Assembly (NCBI GenBank): GCA_046756445.1
Contig: JBHHWI010000006.1
Span: 1-53,418 of the forward strand
Reading direction: 5' to 3'
DNA: 53,418 nucleotides
From: JACZWL01 sp046756445
Lineage (GTDB): Bacteria > Pseudomonadota > Gammaproteobacteria > Steroidobacterales > Woeseiaceae
Position numbers and translations under genes: made by a program. Shown in pieces: positions 9,270 through 18,417 of the stretch (its first letter is position 1; every line of letters starts with the position of its first letter). Under the pieces are notes generated by a model. That model saw only the letters and a program-made list of their open reading frames with translations, had not been told where the DNA came from and did not search any database.

Positions 9270-10459
9270 GTGTCTCGAGCGCCACAATGCCGTTTCCGGC
9301 GCGACTGAGGACGCCGCTGAAAATAGATCCGATCCTGCTGTCGATCGGGCTGGTGCTACTGATCGGCGGCATGGTCATTCTTGCATCGGCATCGATCTCG
9401 GTATCGGATAACGCAGTCGGCGAACCGTTCTATTACGTCCAGCGCCAGGCAATCGCCGCTGCCATCGGCGGCGGTCTGGGATTCATCTGTCTCTTCATAC
9501 CGATGAGCGTGTGGCGCACGCTGGGCCCGTTGATGCTGCTCGTCTCGTTCGCGTTGCTTCTGGTCGTCTTGATACCCGGCGTCGGTCACGCGGTAAACGG
9601 CAGTACGCGCTGGCTCCGCGCCGGTGTCGTGAATATTCAGGTATCGGAACCGGCACGGCTTTGCCTGCTCCTGTATCTCGCCGGCTATCTCGTCAGGCAG
9701 AACAAGTCATTACGGACCGGGTTCGCCGGCTTCCTGCGGCCCATGCTGCTCCTGAGTTTCGCCTGTGGGCTCCTGTTGGCTGAACCTGATTTCGGCGCCG
9801 CCATCGTATTGCTTGCGACCGCACTGGCGATGCTCTTCGTTGCCGGCGCGCGTATTCGCGATTTCCTGCTGTTTTTCTCAACGACCATCATTGCGATGGC
9901 AGCGCTGGCGATTACTTCGCCCTATCGCCTCGAACGCGTGACGACATTCCTGGACCCGTGGTCGGATCCGTTCAATTCGGGGTTTCAGTTGACCCAGTCT
10001 CTGATTGCGATCGGTCGCGGTGAGTGGTTCGGTGTCGGCCTCGGCGCCAGTGTGCAAAAACTCTTTTACCTGCCGGAAGCACATACCGATTTCGTGTTTG
10101 CCGTATTCGCCGAGGAGTTCGGGCTTTTTGGTTCGTTGCTTCTGATCGGCCTGTTTCTGGCCCTCGTCTGGCGAGTCTTCAAACTGGCCGTGCAGGCGGC
10201 GAACGCCGAAAGGATGTTCGAAGCCTACCTGGCAACTGGTCTGGGCACGTGGTTCGGACTTCAGGCCTTTATCAACGTCGGCGTCAACATGGGCATGTTG
10301 CCGACCAAAGGGCTGACTCTTCCGCTCATCAGTTACGGCCGCAGCAGCATGATCATCGCGATCATCAGCCTGGGCTTATTGCTACGGATGCATCACGAGC
10401 TGGCTACCGATGCCCGCCCGGTTAACCGCAAACGCAGTTCCGGGAGGAGGCGACGATGA
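9266..10459 (+). CDS. ftsW: Septal peptidoglycan glycosyltransferase FtsW
   Basis: FtsW is a SEDS-family polymerase that joins lipid II units at the septum together with FtsI. The 397-residue protein is almost wholly hydrophobic, with about ten membrane segments. It has the SEDS patterns NGSTRWL (about 111-117), AEPDFGAA (about 172-179), the loop with PEAHTDFVFAVFAEEFG and the C-terminal LPLISYGRSSM. The usual SYGGSS is SYGRSS here, a small change at a conserved glycine. The start overlaps murD (ATGA). Confidence 0.96.
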   Translation: MSVSSATMPFPARLRTPLKIDPILLSIGLVLLIGGMVILASASISVSDNAVGEPFYYVQRQAIAAAIGGGLGFICLFIPMSVWRTLGPLMLLVSFALLLVVLIPGVGHAVNGSTRWLRAGVVNIQVSEPARLCLLLYLAGYLVRQNKSLRTGFAGFLRPMLLLSFACGLLLAEPDFGAAIVLLATALAMLFVAGARIRDFLLFFSTTIIAMAALAITSPYRLERVTTFLDPWSDPFNSGFQLTQSLIAIGRGEWFGVGLGASVQKLFYLPEAHTDFVFAVFAEEFGLFGSLLLIGLFLALVWRVFKLAVQAANAERMFEAYLATGLGTWFGLQAFINVGVNMGMLPTKGLTLPLISYGRSSMIIAIISLGLLLRMHHELATDARPVNRKRSSGRRRR

Positions 10460-11544
10460 GCACTCGCCCGATCCTCGTGATGGCAGGCGGTACGGGTGGC
10501 CACGTGTATCCGGCGCTCGCCGTTGCCAGGGCCTTGCAGCAACAGTCGCGCGAAGTCGTCTGGCTCGGCACTCATCGCGGGCTCGAATCACGCGTCGTTC
10601 CCGGCAATGACATCGACATGGAGTGGATCAGCGTCGCCGGACTACGGGGCAAGAGTGCATGGAGCTGGGTTCTCGCGCCATTTCGTCTCGTCTGGGCGCT
10701 TGCCCAGTCCATGAGCGTCATGGCCCGGCATCGGCCTGCTGCCGTGCTCGGCATGGGCGGATTCGTCAGCGGCCCTGGTGGACTGGCCGCCTGGCTGATG
10801 CGACGGCCGCTCGTGATTCATGAACAGAACGCTATTGCAGGATTAACGAATCGTCTTCTGGCGCGTCTTGCCCGGGTTGTGCTTCAAGCCTTCCCGGGCA
10901 GTTTTCCCGCCAACATCAACCCGGAAACCGTCGGCAATCCGGTTCGTGCCGATATCGCGGCATTGGAGGACCCGGCGGCGCGCTTTTCGGGCCGCGAGGG
11001 CCGATTGCGCCTGTTGGTGCTCGGTGGCAGCCAGGGCGCACTGGCGCTCAACAGAATCGTGCCGGCCGCGCTGGCACGGCTGACCAGGGAATTGCAACCC
11101 GCCGTGCGGCACCAGACCGGCCGCCTGACAATCGATGCCGCTCGCAAAGCTTATGCAGAAGCCTCGCTCGAGGTCGAACTCACGCCGTACATCGAAGATA
11201 TGGCCGAGGCCTATGCGTGGGCGGACCTCGTGGTGTGCCGCGCCGGCGCGCTGACGGTTGCCGAACTGACGGCAGCCGGCCTGCCCGCAATATTCGTACC
11301 CTATCCGTCCGCCGTCGATGACCATCAGACCGCCAACGCCAGGCCGATGGCGGAAGCCGGCGCAGCGACGATAATGGCGGAGGCGAACCTGAGTGACGAG
11401 TCTCTCGCGAGTCTCCTGCAAAACTGGCTTGCCAGCCGGGATCAGTTGAAGGCTCGCGCCGCCAGAGCAAGGGCGCTGGCAAAGCCGCATGCCCTGGACC
11501 GGATTACGAATTGCTGCCTGGAACTCGCAGGAGCAAGGGCATGA
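10456..11544 (+). CDS. murG: Lipid II synthase MurG
   Basis: MurG is a membrane-associated GT-B glycosyltransferase that adds GlcNAc to lipid I to give lipid II. The N-terminal glycine-rich loop GGTGGHVYPALA (G11-A22), GGFVSGPGG, HEQNAIAGLTNR and the C-terminal donor-site sequence CRAGALTVAELTAAGLP are visible. The usual LLVLGGSQGA lies at about 190-199. At 362 residues it is of normal length. The ATG overlaps the ftsW stop, and its own stop overlaps murC. Confidence 0.97.
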   Translation: MSTRPILVMAGGTGGHVYPALAVARALQQQSREVVWLGTHRGLESRVVPGNDIDMEWISVAGLRGKSAWSWVLAPFRLVWALAQSMSVMARHRPAAVLGMGGFVSGPGGLAAWLMRRPLVIHEQNAIAGLTNRLLARLARVVLQAFPGSFPANINPETVGNPVRADIAALEDPAARFSGREGRLRLLVLGGSQGALALNRIVPAALARLTRELQPAVRHQTGRLTIDAARKAYAEASLEVELTPYIEDMAEAYAWADLVVCRAGALTVAELTAAGLPAIFVPYPSAVDDHQTANARPMAEAGAATIMAEANLSDESLASLLQNWLASRDQLKARAARARALAKPHALDRITNCCLELAGARA

Positions 11545-12965
11545 TTGCGCGGATGCGACGAATCAACTGCGTGCACTTCGTCGGCATTGGCGGGGCCGGG
11601 ATGTCCGGGATAGCGGAAGTCATGCTGAGCCTCGGTTATCAGATACAGGGATCCGACCTGAAGAAGAACGCAGCCGTACGGCGGCTCGAGAGCCTCGGTG
11701 CCACGGTGTTCATTGGTCATGAGGCGACAAATATACGCGACGCGGATGCGATCGTCGTATCCAGCGCCGTGGACGAAAGCAACCCGGAACTGGCTGCGGC
11801 GCGCAAGCAATTGATGCCGGTTGTGCAGCGGGCGGAAATGCTGGCCGAGCTCATGCGGTTTCGTTATTCAATCGCCGTGGCCGGCACACACGGGAAAACC
11901 ACGACGACGAGTCTTGTCGCGAGCGTGCTTGCAGAGGGCGGTCTCGACCCGACCTTCGTCATCGGCGGCCGCCTGAAGAGCGCCGACAGCAATGCGCGTC
12001 TCGGCCAGGGCGAATACCTGGTCGCCGAAGCCGACGAATCCGACGCTAGTTTCGTGCACCTGAAGCCGATGCTCGCCATAGTGACCAACATCGATGCGGA
12101 TCACATGTCCACCTACGACGGCGACCCCGAAAAACTCAAGGGCGGGTTCGTCAAGTTCCTGCACAACCTGCCATTCTACGGACTCGCCATCGTCTGCACC
12201 GATGACCCGGGCGTCAGAGCAGTGCTTGGCCGGGTCGGCAGGTCGACGGTGACCTACGGCCTCGAGAGTGACGCGGACATTCGCGCGGAGAACATCGAGT
12301 ATTCCGGGGGGCTGACCCGGTTCCGTGTCGTGCGGCCGGGCGCGAAAGGGCCACTGGATGTCAGCCTGGGATTGCCCGGCGCGCACAATGTCCGCAATGC
12401 GCTTGCCGCGATCGCGGTCGCCGAAGAGCTACAGATCGGCGATCAGGCTGTCGTCTCGGCACTCGAAGGATTCGAGGGAATAGAACGCCGCTTTCAGGGA
12501 TACGGCGAAATCGGGACCCTGCGGGGCCGCATCATGCTCGTCGATGACTATGGTCATCACCCGACCGAAATCGGCGCGACACTCGCGGCCGCGCGCGCCG
12601 GGTGGCCCGGAAAGCGAATCGTGCTTGCCTTCCAGCCGCACAGGTATTCGCGGACCCGGGACCTCATGGACGATTTTGCGACTGTGCTCTCGGACGCTGA
12701 CGTGCTTATCCTGCTGGAGGTGTATGCGGCCGGCGAGGATCCGATCGCGGGTGCGGACGGCAGGGCGATCGCTCGCGCCGTACGAGGCCGCGGTGGCGTA
12801 GAACCCGTTTTTGTCGAAGCGCTCGAGGACCTGGCGGCGGTTCTCGAGGGTGTCATTGCTGACGGCGACCTGGTACTGACGATGGGGGCCGGAGACATCG
12901 GCGCACTCGTGCCCCGGCTGCCGAAGCTGCTGTCGAAGACACCCGCATTAAAGGTGCACTCATGA
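11541..12965 (+). CDS. murC: UDP-MurNAc:L-alanine ligase MurC
   Basis: MurC begins the stem peptide by adding L-alanine to UDP-MurNAc. ATG 11541 is preferred over the upstream TTG at 11511 because it overlaps the murG stop as ATGA and puts VHFVGIGGAGMSGIAEV near residues 10-26, as in the family. The ATP loop is AGTHGKTTT (K119); EADESDASF and the FQPHRYSRT motif are present. The product is 474 residues (E. coli 491). Confidence 0.97.
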   Translation: MIARMRRINCVHFVGIGGAGMSGIAEVMLSLGYQIQGSDLKKNAAVRRLESLGATVFIGHEATNIRDADAIVVSSAVDESNPELAAARKQLMPVVQRAEMLAELMRFRYSIAVAGTHGKTTTTSLVASVLAEGGLDPTFVIGGRLKSADSNARLGQGEYLVAEADESDASFVHLKPMLAIVTNIDADHMSTYDGDPEKLKGGFVKFLHNLPFYGLAIVCTDDPGVRAVLGRVGRSTVTYGLESDADIRAENIEYSGGLTRFRVVRPGAKGPLDVSLGLPGAHNVRNALAAIAVAEELQIGDQAVVSALEGFEGIERRFQGYGEIGTLRGRIMLVDDYGHHPTEIGATLAAARAGWPGKRIVLAFQPHRYSRTRDLMDDFATVLSDADVLILLEVYAAGEDPIAGADGRAIARAVRGRGGVEPVFVEALEDLAAVLEGVIADGDLVLTMGAGDIGALVPRLPKLLSKTPALKVHS

Positions 12966-13861
12966 TGGCGACCCTGTCGAATTCATCCGTAATGGGGGCG
13001 TTGCTCCGGGATGAATCCATGAGTCGACGCACAACGTGGCGGGTTGGCGGACCCGCAGAGTACTTCTTCAAGCCCGCGAGCTTGGACGACCTGGCAGGGT
13101 TTTTGCGGGAACTCGAACCGGACGTGCCCGTGTTCTGGTTCGGAGTCGGCAGCAACCTGCTTGTGCGCGACGGCGGATTACCGGGCGTGGTCATATCGGT
13201 GACGGGGATCTTGCAAGGCATTGAAAAGACCGGCGACTACGAAGTAACGGCTGGCGCGGGGCTGCCGTGCACCCAGCTCGCCCGGCAGTGCATTCGCTGG
13301 GGACTCGGCCCGTCCGAGTTCTTTGCGGGCATCCCCGGGACGGTCGGTGGTGCGCTCGCAATGAATGCCGGCGCACACGGCGGCGAGACCTGGGAGCGCA
13401 TCAGGTCAGTCAGGACGATCGACCGACAGGGCGGCATTCACGACCGCCTTGCGACTGAATACGAAATTGGCTACCGCAGCGTCAACGGGCCCGACAATGA
13501 ATGGTTTCTCGAGGCGGTCCTGAGATTCGATCCGGCGGCTGAGGCCAGCATGGAAACGATGAACGAGATGCTCAGGCGTCGCAAGGCAACGCAGCCGATC
13601 GGATTACCGAGCTGCGGTTCGGTATTCAGAAATCCGCCGGGCGATCATGCGGCGAGGCTGATCGAATCCGCGGGGCTCAAGGGATACCGTATCGGCGGCG
13701 CCGAAGTTTCGAAAAAGCACGCCAATTTCATCATCAACAGCGACAATGCCAGCGCCGCCGATATCGAGCAGCTCATCGGCTACGTGCAAAAGACCGTTGC
13801 CGAACGACACGATGTCGAGCTCGTACGTGAAGTACGCATCGTCGGGAAGACTGCATCATGA
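12962..13861 (+). CDS. murB: UDP-N-acetylenolpyruvoylglucosamine reductase MurB
   Basis: MurB is a cytoplasmic FAD enzyme that reduces UDP-GlcNAc-enolpyruvate with NADPH to UDP-MurNAc. It shows the FAD-domain start TTWRVGGPAEYFFKP, GVGSNLLVRDGG (about 61-72), GIPGTVGGALAMNAGAHGGE (about 122-141) and SCGSVFRNP, whose serine S220 is the expected proton donor. HANFIIN follows. The 299-residue length fits the shorter MurB type rather than the E. coli form (342). Starts at 12962 and 12965 are both possible; the first overlaps murC. Confidence 0.95.
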   Translation: MMATLSNSSVMGALLRDESMSRRTTWRVGGPAEYFFKPASLDDLAGFLRELEPDVPVFWFGVGSNLLVRDGGLPGVVISVTGILQGIEKTGDYEVTAGAGLPCTQLARQCIRWGLGPSEFFAGIPGTVGGALAMNAGAHGGETWERIRSVRTIDRQGGIHDRLATEYEIGYRSVNGPDNEWFLEAVLRFDPAAEASMETMNEMLRRRKATQPIGLPSCGSVFRNPPGDHAARLIESAGLKGYRIGGAEVSKKHANFIINSDNASAADIEQLIGYVQKTVAERHDVELVREVRIVGKTAS

Positions 13862-14853
13862 TCGGCTCACGGAGAACCCGGCGAATCGCCGTCAGTGATG
13901 CCGCTGACTTCGGCAGGGTAGCGATCATGTTCGGCGGTTTCTCGGCCGAGCGGGAAGTGTCTCTGGATACCGGCAGGGCGGTGCTTGCCGCACTGAAGTC
14001 CCGCGGCGTCGAGGCGCAAGCCTGGGATCCCGTCGAAAAAAGCATGCACGACTTCGGCGAGGCCGGATTCGATCGCGTCTGGATAGCGTTACACGGTACG
14101 GGCGGCGAGGACGGCGCCATTCAGGGTGCGTTGCAGTGGCTCAATACGCCCTACACGGGGAGCGGCGTCATGGCGTCGGCTCTCGCGATGGACAAGGTCC
14201 GTAGCAAGCGGCTCTTCAAGGAGGCGGGCATTCCGACACCGGACTTCCTGCTCGTCGAGAATAAGGCCGATGCGGTTCTGGCCGCCGAGCAATTCGATTA
14301 CCCACTCATACTGAAGCCGTCCGATCAGGGCTCCAGCGTTGGCATGACGAAAGTTTTCGAGGCCGGCGAACTCGGTGCCGCGGTGGAACTGGCATTGAGT
14401 TTTTCAGGAGCGGCGTTGGCGGAGCGGTGCGTCGCAGGCGACGAAATGACGGTCGGCGTTCTTCAGGGAGAGGCGCTGCCCAGTATTCGCATCGAGACGC
14501 CGCGGGTGTTCTACGACTATCGCGCGAAGTACGAAGCGGACAGCACGGAATACCGGTGTCCCGGCACGGATGATCCGGCGCTCGAAACAGAGCTGGCGAA
14601 ACTGGCCATTGCGGCGTTCGATCTCCTGGGTTGTTCGGGCTGGGGTCGTGTCGATTTCATGACCGGAAGTGACCGAAAGCCGCAAGTGCTCGAGGTCAAC
14701 ACGGTGCCGGGCATGACCAGCCACAGCCTTGTGCCGATGGCGGCGAAGACAGCCGGTATCGATTTTGCCGAGCTTTGCTGGCGGATACTCGAAACGAGCA
14801 TCTCGGATACCTCGGAACTCAAACATGTCGAGGCAGCGGCCAATGGCTCGTAA
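13858..14853 (+). CDS. ddl: D-alanine-D-alanine ligase
   Basis: This ATP-grasp enzyme joins two D-alanines for use by MurF. Visible are the N-terminal VAIMFGGFSAEREVSLDTG, ALHGTGGEDGAIQG, LAMDKVRSKRLF, LKPSDQGSSVGMTKV and the C-terminal metal and substrate segment GWGRVDFM then LEVNTVPGMTSHSL. Length 331 is slightly more than E. coli DdlB (306), because of about 20 extra N-terminal residues before the conserved part; the ATG overlaps the murB stop. The 3' end overlaps ftsQ by 11 bases. Confidence 0.96.
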   Translation: MIGSRRTRRIAVSDAADFGRVAIMFGGFSAEREVSLDTGRAVLAALKSRGVEAQAWDPVEKSMHDFGEAGFDRVWIALHGTGGEDGAIQGALQWLNTPYTGSGVMASALAMDKVRSKRLFKEAGIPTPDFLLVENKADAVLAAEQFDYPLILKPSDQGSSVGMTKVFEAGELGAAVELALSFSGAALAERCVAGDEMTVGVLQGEALPSIRIETPRVFYDYRAKYEADSTEYRCPGTDDPALETELAKLAIAAFDLLGCSGWGRVDFMTGSDRKPQVLEVNTVPGMTSHSLVPMAAKTAGIDFAELCWRILETSISDTSELKHVEAAANGS

Positions 14854-15655
14854 GCAGGCGAAAAGACGCACACGCACGAAGGCCCGGCGAATTTCGGTGC
14901 CGAGGATTCCGCTGACGAAGATCATCACGCCCTTGACGGCCGCAGGAATCATATTCCTGAGTTACCAGTTGAGCGCTACCTTACTGGACCGGCCGATCCA
15001 TTCGATTACGATCGAAGCTCCGTTCCAACGCGTGAGTGCACTGCAGATTGAAGAAGCAATTTCCGGGGCGCTGAGCGATGGATTCCTGAGCGCGAACCTG
15101 TCCGAGATACAGGGACTCATTGTCGCATTGCCCTGGATAGACCAGGCGAATGTCGTACGACGATGGCCCAGCCGGCTCGAAATCTCAGTCACCGAACAGG
15201 TGCCGGCGGCATGCTGGGGCGAGCGCGGACTTCTCAATACGAGGGGCGAACTCTTTGTTACCGACGCGCGTCATATTCCGGCGGAATTGCCGCGTCTTAG
15301 CGGCCCCCCTAAGCGATCGGCCGACATTGCGAAGCGTTACCTCGGGATTCGCGAACAGCTCATTCCCCTGGGGCTGGACGTGCGTCGCGTTCGCATGGAC
15401 GCGCGTGGCGCGTGGGAGATAACGCTCGCCAACGGTGTGGATATCCGGCTCGGAAGGCGGGACATCGAAAAACGGACACGGCTGTTTCTCGACGTGGTCG
15501 CGAACATGATTACAAATCGTTCGTCGGATATCGATTACGTCGACTTGCGTTACAGCAACGGCTTCACAATCGGGTGGAAAAACGCGTCAAGGATGCCCCC
15601 GAAGGACCTGTCCGCCACAAGCCGGAAAATGATGGCATCGCGAGGCACCGACTAG
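14843..15655 (+). CDS. ftsQ: Cell division protein FtsQ
   Basis: FtsQ is a bitopic inner-membrane scaffold that holds FtsL and FtsB at the septum. The ATG at 14843 has a GAGG element nine bases upstream (14830-14833) and gives 270 residues (E. coli 276); an in-frame ATG at 14825 is the alternative. The product has a basic cytoplasmic tail, a transmembrane segment at about residues 24-46, a POTRA domain (about 51-120) and the beta domain with LPWIDQANVVRRWPSRLEI. It overlaps ddl and ftsA. Confidence 0.92.
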   Translation: MARKQAKRRTRTKARRISVPRIPLTKIITPLTAAGIIFLSYQLSATLLDRPIHSITIEAPFQRVSALQIEEAISGALSDGFLSANLSEIQGLIVALPWIDQANVVRRWPSRLEISVTEQVPAACWGERGLLNTRGELFVTDARHIPAELPRLSGPPKRSADIAKRYLGIREQLIPLGLDVRRVRMDARGAWEITLANGVDIRLGRRDIEKRTRLFLDVVANMITNRSSDIDYVDLRYSNGFTIGWKNASRMPPKDLSATSRKMMASRGTD

Positions 15656-16893
15656 TGTCAAAAAGGTCAGACAAGAACCTGATCGTCGGCCTGGACATCG
15701 GCACGTCCAAGGTTGTCGCGATCGTCGGTGAGCTGGGTGTGAACGGCAGCATCGAAGTCGTCGGCATCGGCTCGCACCCATCTCGCGGATTGAAGAAGGG
15801 TGTCGTCGTTAACATCGAGTCGACGGTGCACTCGATTCAACGAGCAGTGGAGGAAGCCGAGCTGATGGCGGGCTGCGATATACACTCGGTCAATACGGGC
15901 ATTGCGGGTAGTCACGTGCGCAGCCTCAATTCCCACGGCATCGTCGCCATACGTGACAAGGAAGTCAGCGCCGGTGACGTCGATCGGGTCATCGATGCGG
16001 CGCGCGCCGTTGCCATACCGGCAGACCAGAAAATTCTGCACATCCTGCCACAGGAATTCCTTATCGATAGCCAGGAAGGTATTCGTGAACCGGTCGGCAT
16101 GTCCGGCGTTCGCCTGGAAGCCAAGGTTCACATGGTTACGGGTGCGGAAAGCGCCGCGCAAAATATCGTGAAGTGCATACAGCGATGCGGGCTGGAAGTC
16201 GACGATATCGTGCTCGAACAACTCGCCTCGAGTTATTCGGTGCTGACCGAAGATGAAAAGGAGCTGGGCTCCTGCATTGTCGATATCGGCGGCGGCACGA
16301 CAGACCTGGCCGTTTTCCTCGGTGGTGCAATTCAGCATACGGCGGTCATTCCGATCGCGGGTGATCAGGTGACGAACGATATCGCCGTGTCCATGAGGAC
16401 GCCGACGCAGTATGCGGAAGAAATCAAGATCAAATACGCCTGCGCGTTGTCGCAGCTGGCCAACCCGGATGAAACGATCGAGGTGCCCAGCGTCGGCGAC
16501 CGGCCGCCCCGGAGACTCGCCCGTCAGACGCTGGCGGAGATCGTGGAACCGCGCTTCGAAGAACTGTTCGGGCTGATTCGGGACGAATTGCGCCGAAGCG
16601 GTTTCGAAGAGCTGATCGCGGCCGGCGTCGTCATAACGGGCGGGAGCGCAAAAATGGAAGGTGCCGTCGAGCTGGCCGAAGAGGTTTTTCACATGCCGGT
16701 GCGACTCGGCGCGCCACAGTACGTGAACGGGCTGATGGACGTCGTTAGAAACCCCATTCATTCGACCGGGGTGGGACTGCTTCTTTACGGCCATGAAAAT
16801 ATCTTGCGGCGCAGCCAGCGTAGCACACCGGTTTCCGGCGGCGTCGCCGACCTGTGGGGCCAGATGAGATCCTGGTTCCAGGGACAGTTTTGA
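15655..16893 (+). CDS. ftsA: Cell division protein FtsA
   Basis: FtsA is an actin-like ATPase that tethers FtsZ to the membrane through a C-terminal amphipathic helix. The GTG at 15655 shares its G with the ftsQ TAG stop and has GAGG nine bases upstream. It gives 412 residues (E. coli 420) with the phosphate-1 motif IVGLDIGTSKVVAIVGE at about 10-26, phosphate-2 CIVDIGGGTTDLAVF and the adenosine motif VVITGGSAKMEG. The last residues LWGQMRSWFQGQF form the membrane-targeting helix. Confidence 0.97.
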   Translation: MSKRSDKNLIVGLDIGTSKVVAIVGELGVNGSIEVVGIGSHPSRGLKKGVVVNIESTVHSIQRAVEEAELMAGCDIHSVNTGIAGSHVRSLNSHGIVAIRDKEVSAGDVDRVIDAARAVAIPADQKILHILPQEFLIDSQEGIREPVGMSGVRLEAKVHMVTGAESAAQNIVKCIQRCGLEVDDIVLEQLASSYSVLTEDEKELGSCIVDIGGGTTDLAVFLGGAIQHTAVIPIAGDQVTNDIAVSMRTPTQYAEEIKIKYACALSQLANPDETIEVPSVGDRPPRRLARQTLAEIVEPRFEELFGLIRDELRRSGFEELIAAGVVITGGSAKMEGAVELAEEVFHMPVRLGAPQYVNGLMDVVRNPIHSTGVGLLLYGHENILRRSQRSTPVSGGVADLWGQMRSWFQGQF

Positions 16894-16956
16894 ATGAAGA
16901 CAGGCGAGACAGACGAGTGAGCAGTAATCAAAAAATCCTTAGCGGAGGGAATGTTG

Positions 16957-18099
16957 ATGTTTGAACTATTGGATGCGCACAGCCAGAGCGCGGTTATCAA
17001 GGTAATCGGTGTCGGTGGCGGCGGCGGTAATGCAGTCGCCCACATGGTTCAAAGCGGCATCGAAGGCGTCGATTTCATATGCACAAATACGGATGCGCAG
17101 GCACTCAACAGCGCGCGTGTCCGAACAGCGCTACAGATCGGCTGCAATATCACCAAGGGACTCGGCGCAGGGGCGGACCCGGATGTCGGGCGACAGGCGG
17201 CGATGGAAGACCGCGACCGGATCCAGGAGGTCATCGAGGGTGCTGACATGCTGTTTATCACGGCCGGCATGGGTGGCGGCACCGGCACGGGGGCGACGCC
17301 CATCGTGGCGCAGGTCGCAAAGGAACTCGGCGTCTTGACGGTTGCCGTGGTCACCAAGCCGTTCATCATGGAAGGCTGTAAGCGGATGTCGATCGCCCAG
17401 CACGGTATCGGCGAACTCGGCAAGTATGTCGATTCTCTTATCACGATTCCGAACGAGAAGCTGCTGACGGTTCTCGGTGGCGAAACGACGCTGCTGGACG
17501 CTTTCAAATCGGCAAATCAGGTTCTACAGGGTGCCGTGCAGGGTATCGCGGAACTGATCACCCGTCCGGGCCTGATCAATGTGGACTTCGCAGATGTTCG
17601 GACGGTCATGGCCGAAATGGGAATGGCCATGATGGGGTCCGGTTCCTCATCGGGCGAGGATCGTGCACGCGAGGCTGCCGAATCGGCAATCTCCAGCCCG
17701 CTTCTCGAGGACATCAACCTGGCCGGCGCAAACGGCATTCTCGTCAATGTTACGGCGGGAATGGATCTCTCCATCGGCGAGTTTCAGGAAGTCGGCAACA
17801 CGATCAAGGAATTCTCTTCGCAGAACGCAACGGTTGTTGTCGGCACCGTCATCGATCCCGACATGAGCGACGGAATCCGCGTAACCGTCGTCGCAACCGG
17901 GCTGGGTCAGCATGCCTCGCAGTCCGAGTCACCGATGCGTGTCGTGCGCCAGTCGATCGCCTCGCAGGAGCCGAATTATCAGGTGCTCGACAAGCCGACG
18001 GTGCAACGCAAACGCGCGGTTGGCGATGGCCTGGACGATGTCAGTTCGCAGGAAGAGCTGCTGGATATTCCTGCGTTCCTGAGACGCCAGGCTGATTGA
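16957..18099 (+). CDS. ftsZ: Cell division GTPase FtsZ
   Basis: FtsZ is the tubulin-like GTPase that forms the cytokinetic ring. The tubulin signature GGGTGTG lies at about residues 105-111 and the N-terminus reads MFELLDAHSQSAVIKVIG. The start at 16957 is preferred over ATG 16951, since GGAGGG (16944-16949) is seven bases from 16957 and only one from 16951. The product is 380 residues. The C-terminal peptide LDIPAFLRRQ, which binds FtsA, ZipA and ZapD, is intact after a short linker. A 63-base gap from ftsA is the longest inside the cluster. Confidence 0.98.
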   Translation: MFELLDAHSQSAVIKVIGVGGGGGNAVAHMVQSGIEGVDFICTNTDAQALNSARVRTALQIGCNITKGLGAGADPDVGRQAAMEDRDRIQEVIEGADMLFITAGMGGGTGTGATPIVAQVAKELGVLTVAVVTKPFIMEGCKRMSIAQHGIGELGKYVDSLITIPNEKLLTVLGGETTLLDAFKSANQVLQGAVQGIAELITRPGLINVDFADVRTVMAEMGMAMMGSGSSSGEDRAREAAESAISSPLLEDINLAGANGILVNVTAGMDLSIGEFQEVGNTIKEFSSQNATVVVGTVIDPDMSDGIRVTVVATGLGQHASQSESPMRVVRQSIASQEPNYQVLDKPTVQRKRAVGDGLDDVSSQEELLDIPAFLRRQAD

Positions 18100-18133
18100 G
18101 ATTCACTCGCCGAGATCGTCTTCCCCCCGCTCG

Positions 18134-18167
18134 GCCGGCCCGCGATGACCGGGCCGGCTTCTTTTTT
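18134..18167 (+). terminator. Intrinsic terminator after ftsZ
   Basis: GCCGGCCCG (18134-18142) pairs perfectly with CGGGCCGGC (18150-18158) across a seven-base loop, followed by TTC and a run of six T (18162-18167). This is the clearest terminator in the first 20 kb. It closes the mraZ-ftsZ operon and makes lpxC a separate transcription unit. Confidence 0.93.
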
Positions 18168-18417
18168 AGTTCACATTTATGTTGCTGATATTTGGCGCAA
18201 TTTTCGGCAATGTGTTAACCTCTCGCGCTTCTCGGTGTGAAACATCCGCGGTAATCCGTCAACCGTGGTGGTGTTTTCGCAACAGGGGCCGGCGCAGCGA
18301 TGTCGGCTTTTTGGGGACAGTGAACTTTCGGATGTTTGGAAGCCCGCTAGCGACCGGTTTCGGCGGCTCGTGGGGACTGATCAGCAAGACTCCCCGAGCA
18401 CTCGGGACTGTGTGGCG
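18168..18417 (+). other. lpxC leader region
   Basis: These 250 bases hold no supported gene. An open frame runs in phase with lpxC from GTG 18265, but its translation does not resemble any LpxC N-terminus. No convincing -35/-10 pair was found; the promoter is probably in the AT-richer first 50 bases. The leader contains a terminator-like hairpin (18288-18312) and, just before the start codon, two overlapping alternative hairpins (18372-18406), which suggests control at the RNA level. Confidence 0.5.
18288..18312 (+). terminator. Terminator-like hairpin in the lpxC leader (attenuator candidate)
   Basis: GCCGGC (18288-18293) can pair with GTCGGC (18302-18307), five Watson-Crick pairs and one G-U, across an eight-base loop, directly followed by five T (18308-18312). 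It lies 105 bases before the lpxC start and downstream of any plausible promoter, so it would end transcription early unless prevented. The role is inferred from shape only. Confidence 0.45.

Noticed and set aside
18265..18417. Upstream extension of lpxC by 51 codons
   Set aside because: The extra residues do not match LpxC, whose conserved start is at 18418; the region is better read as a structured leader.
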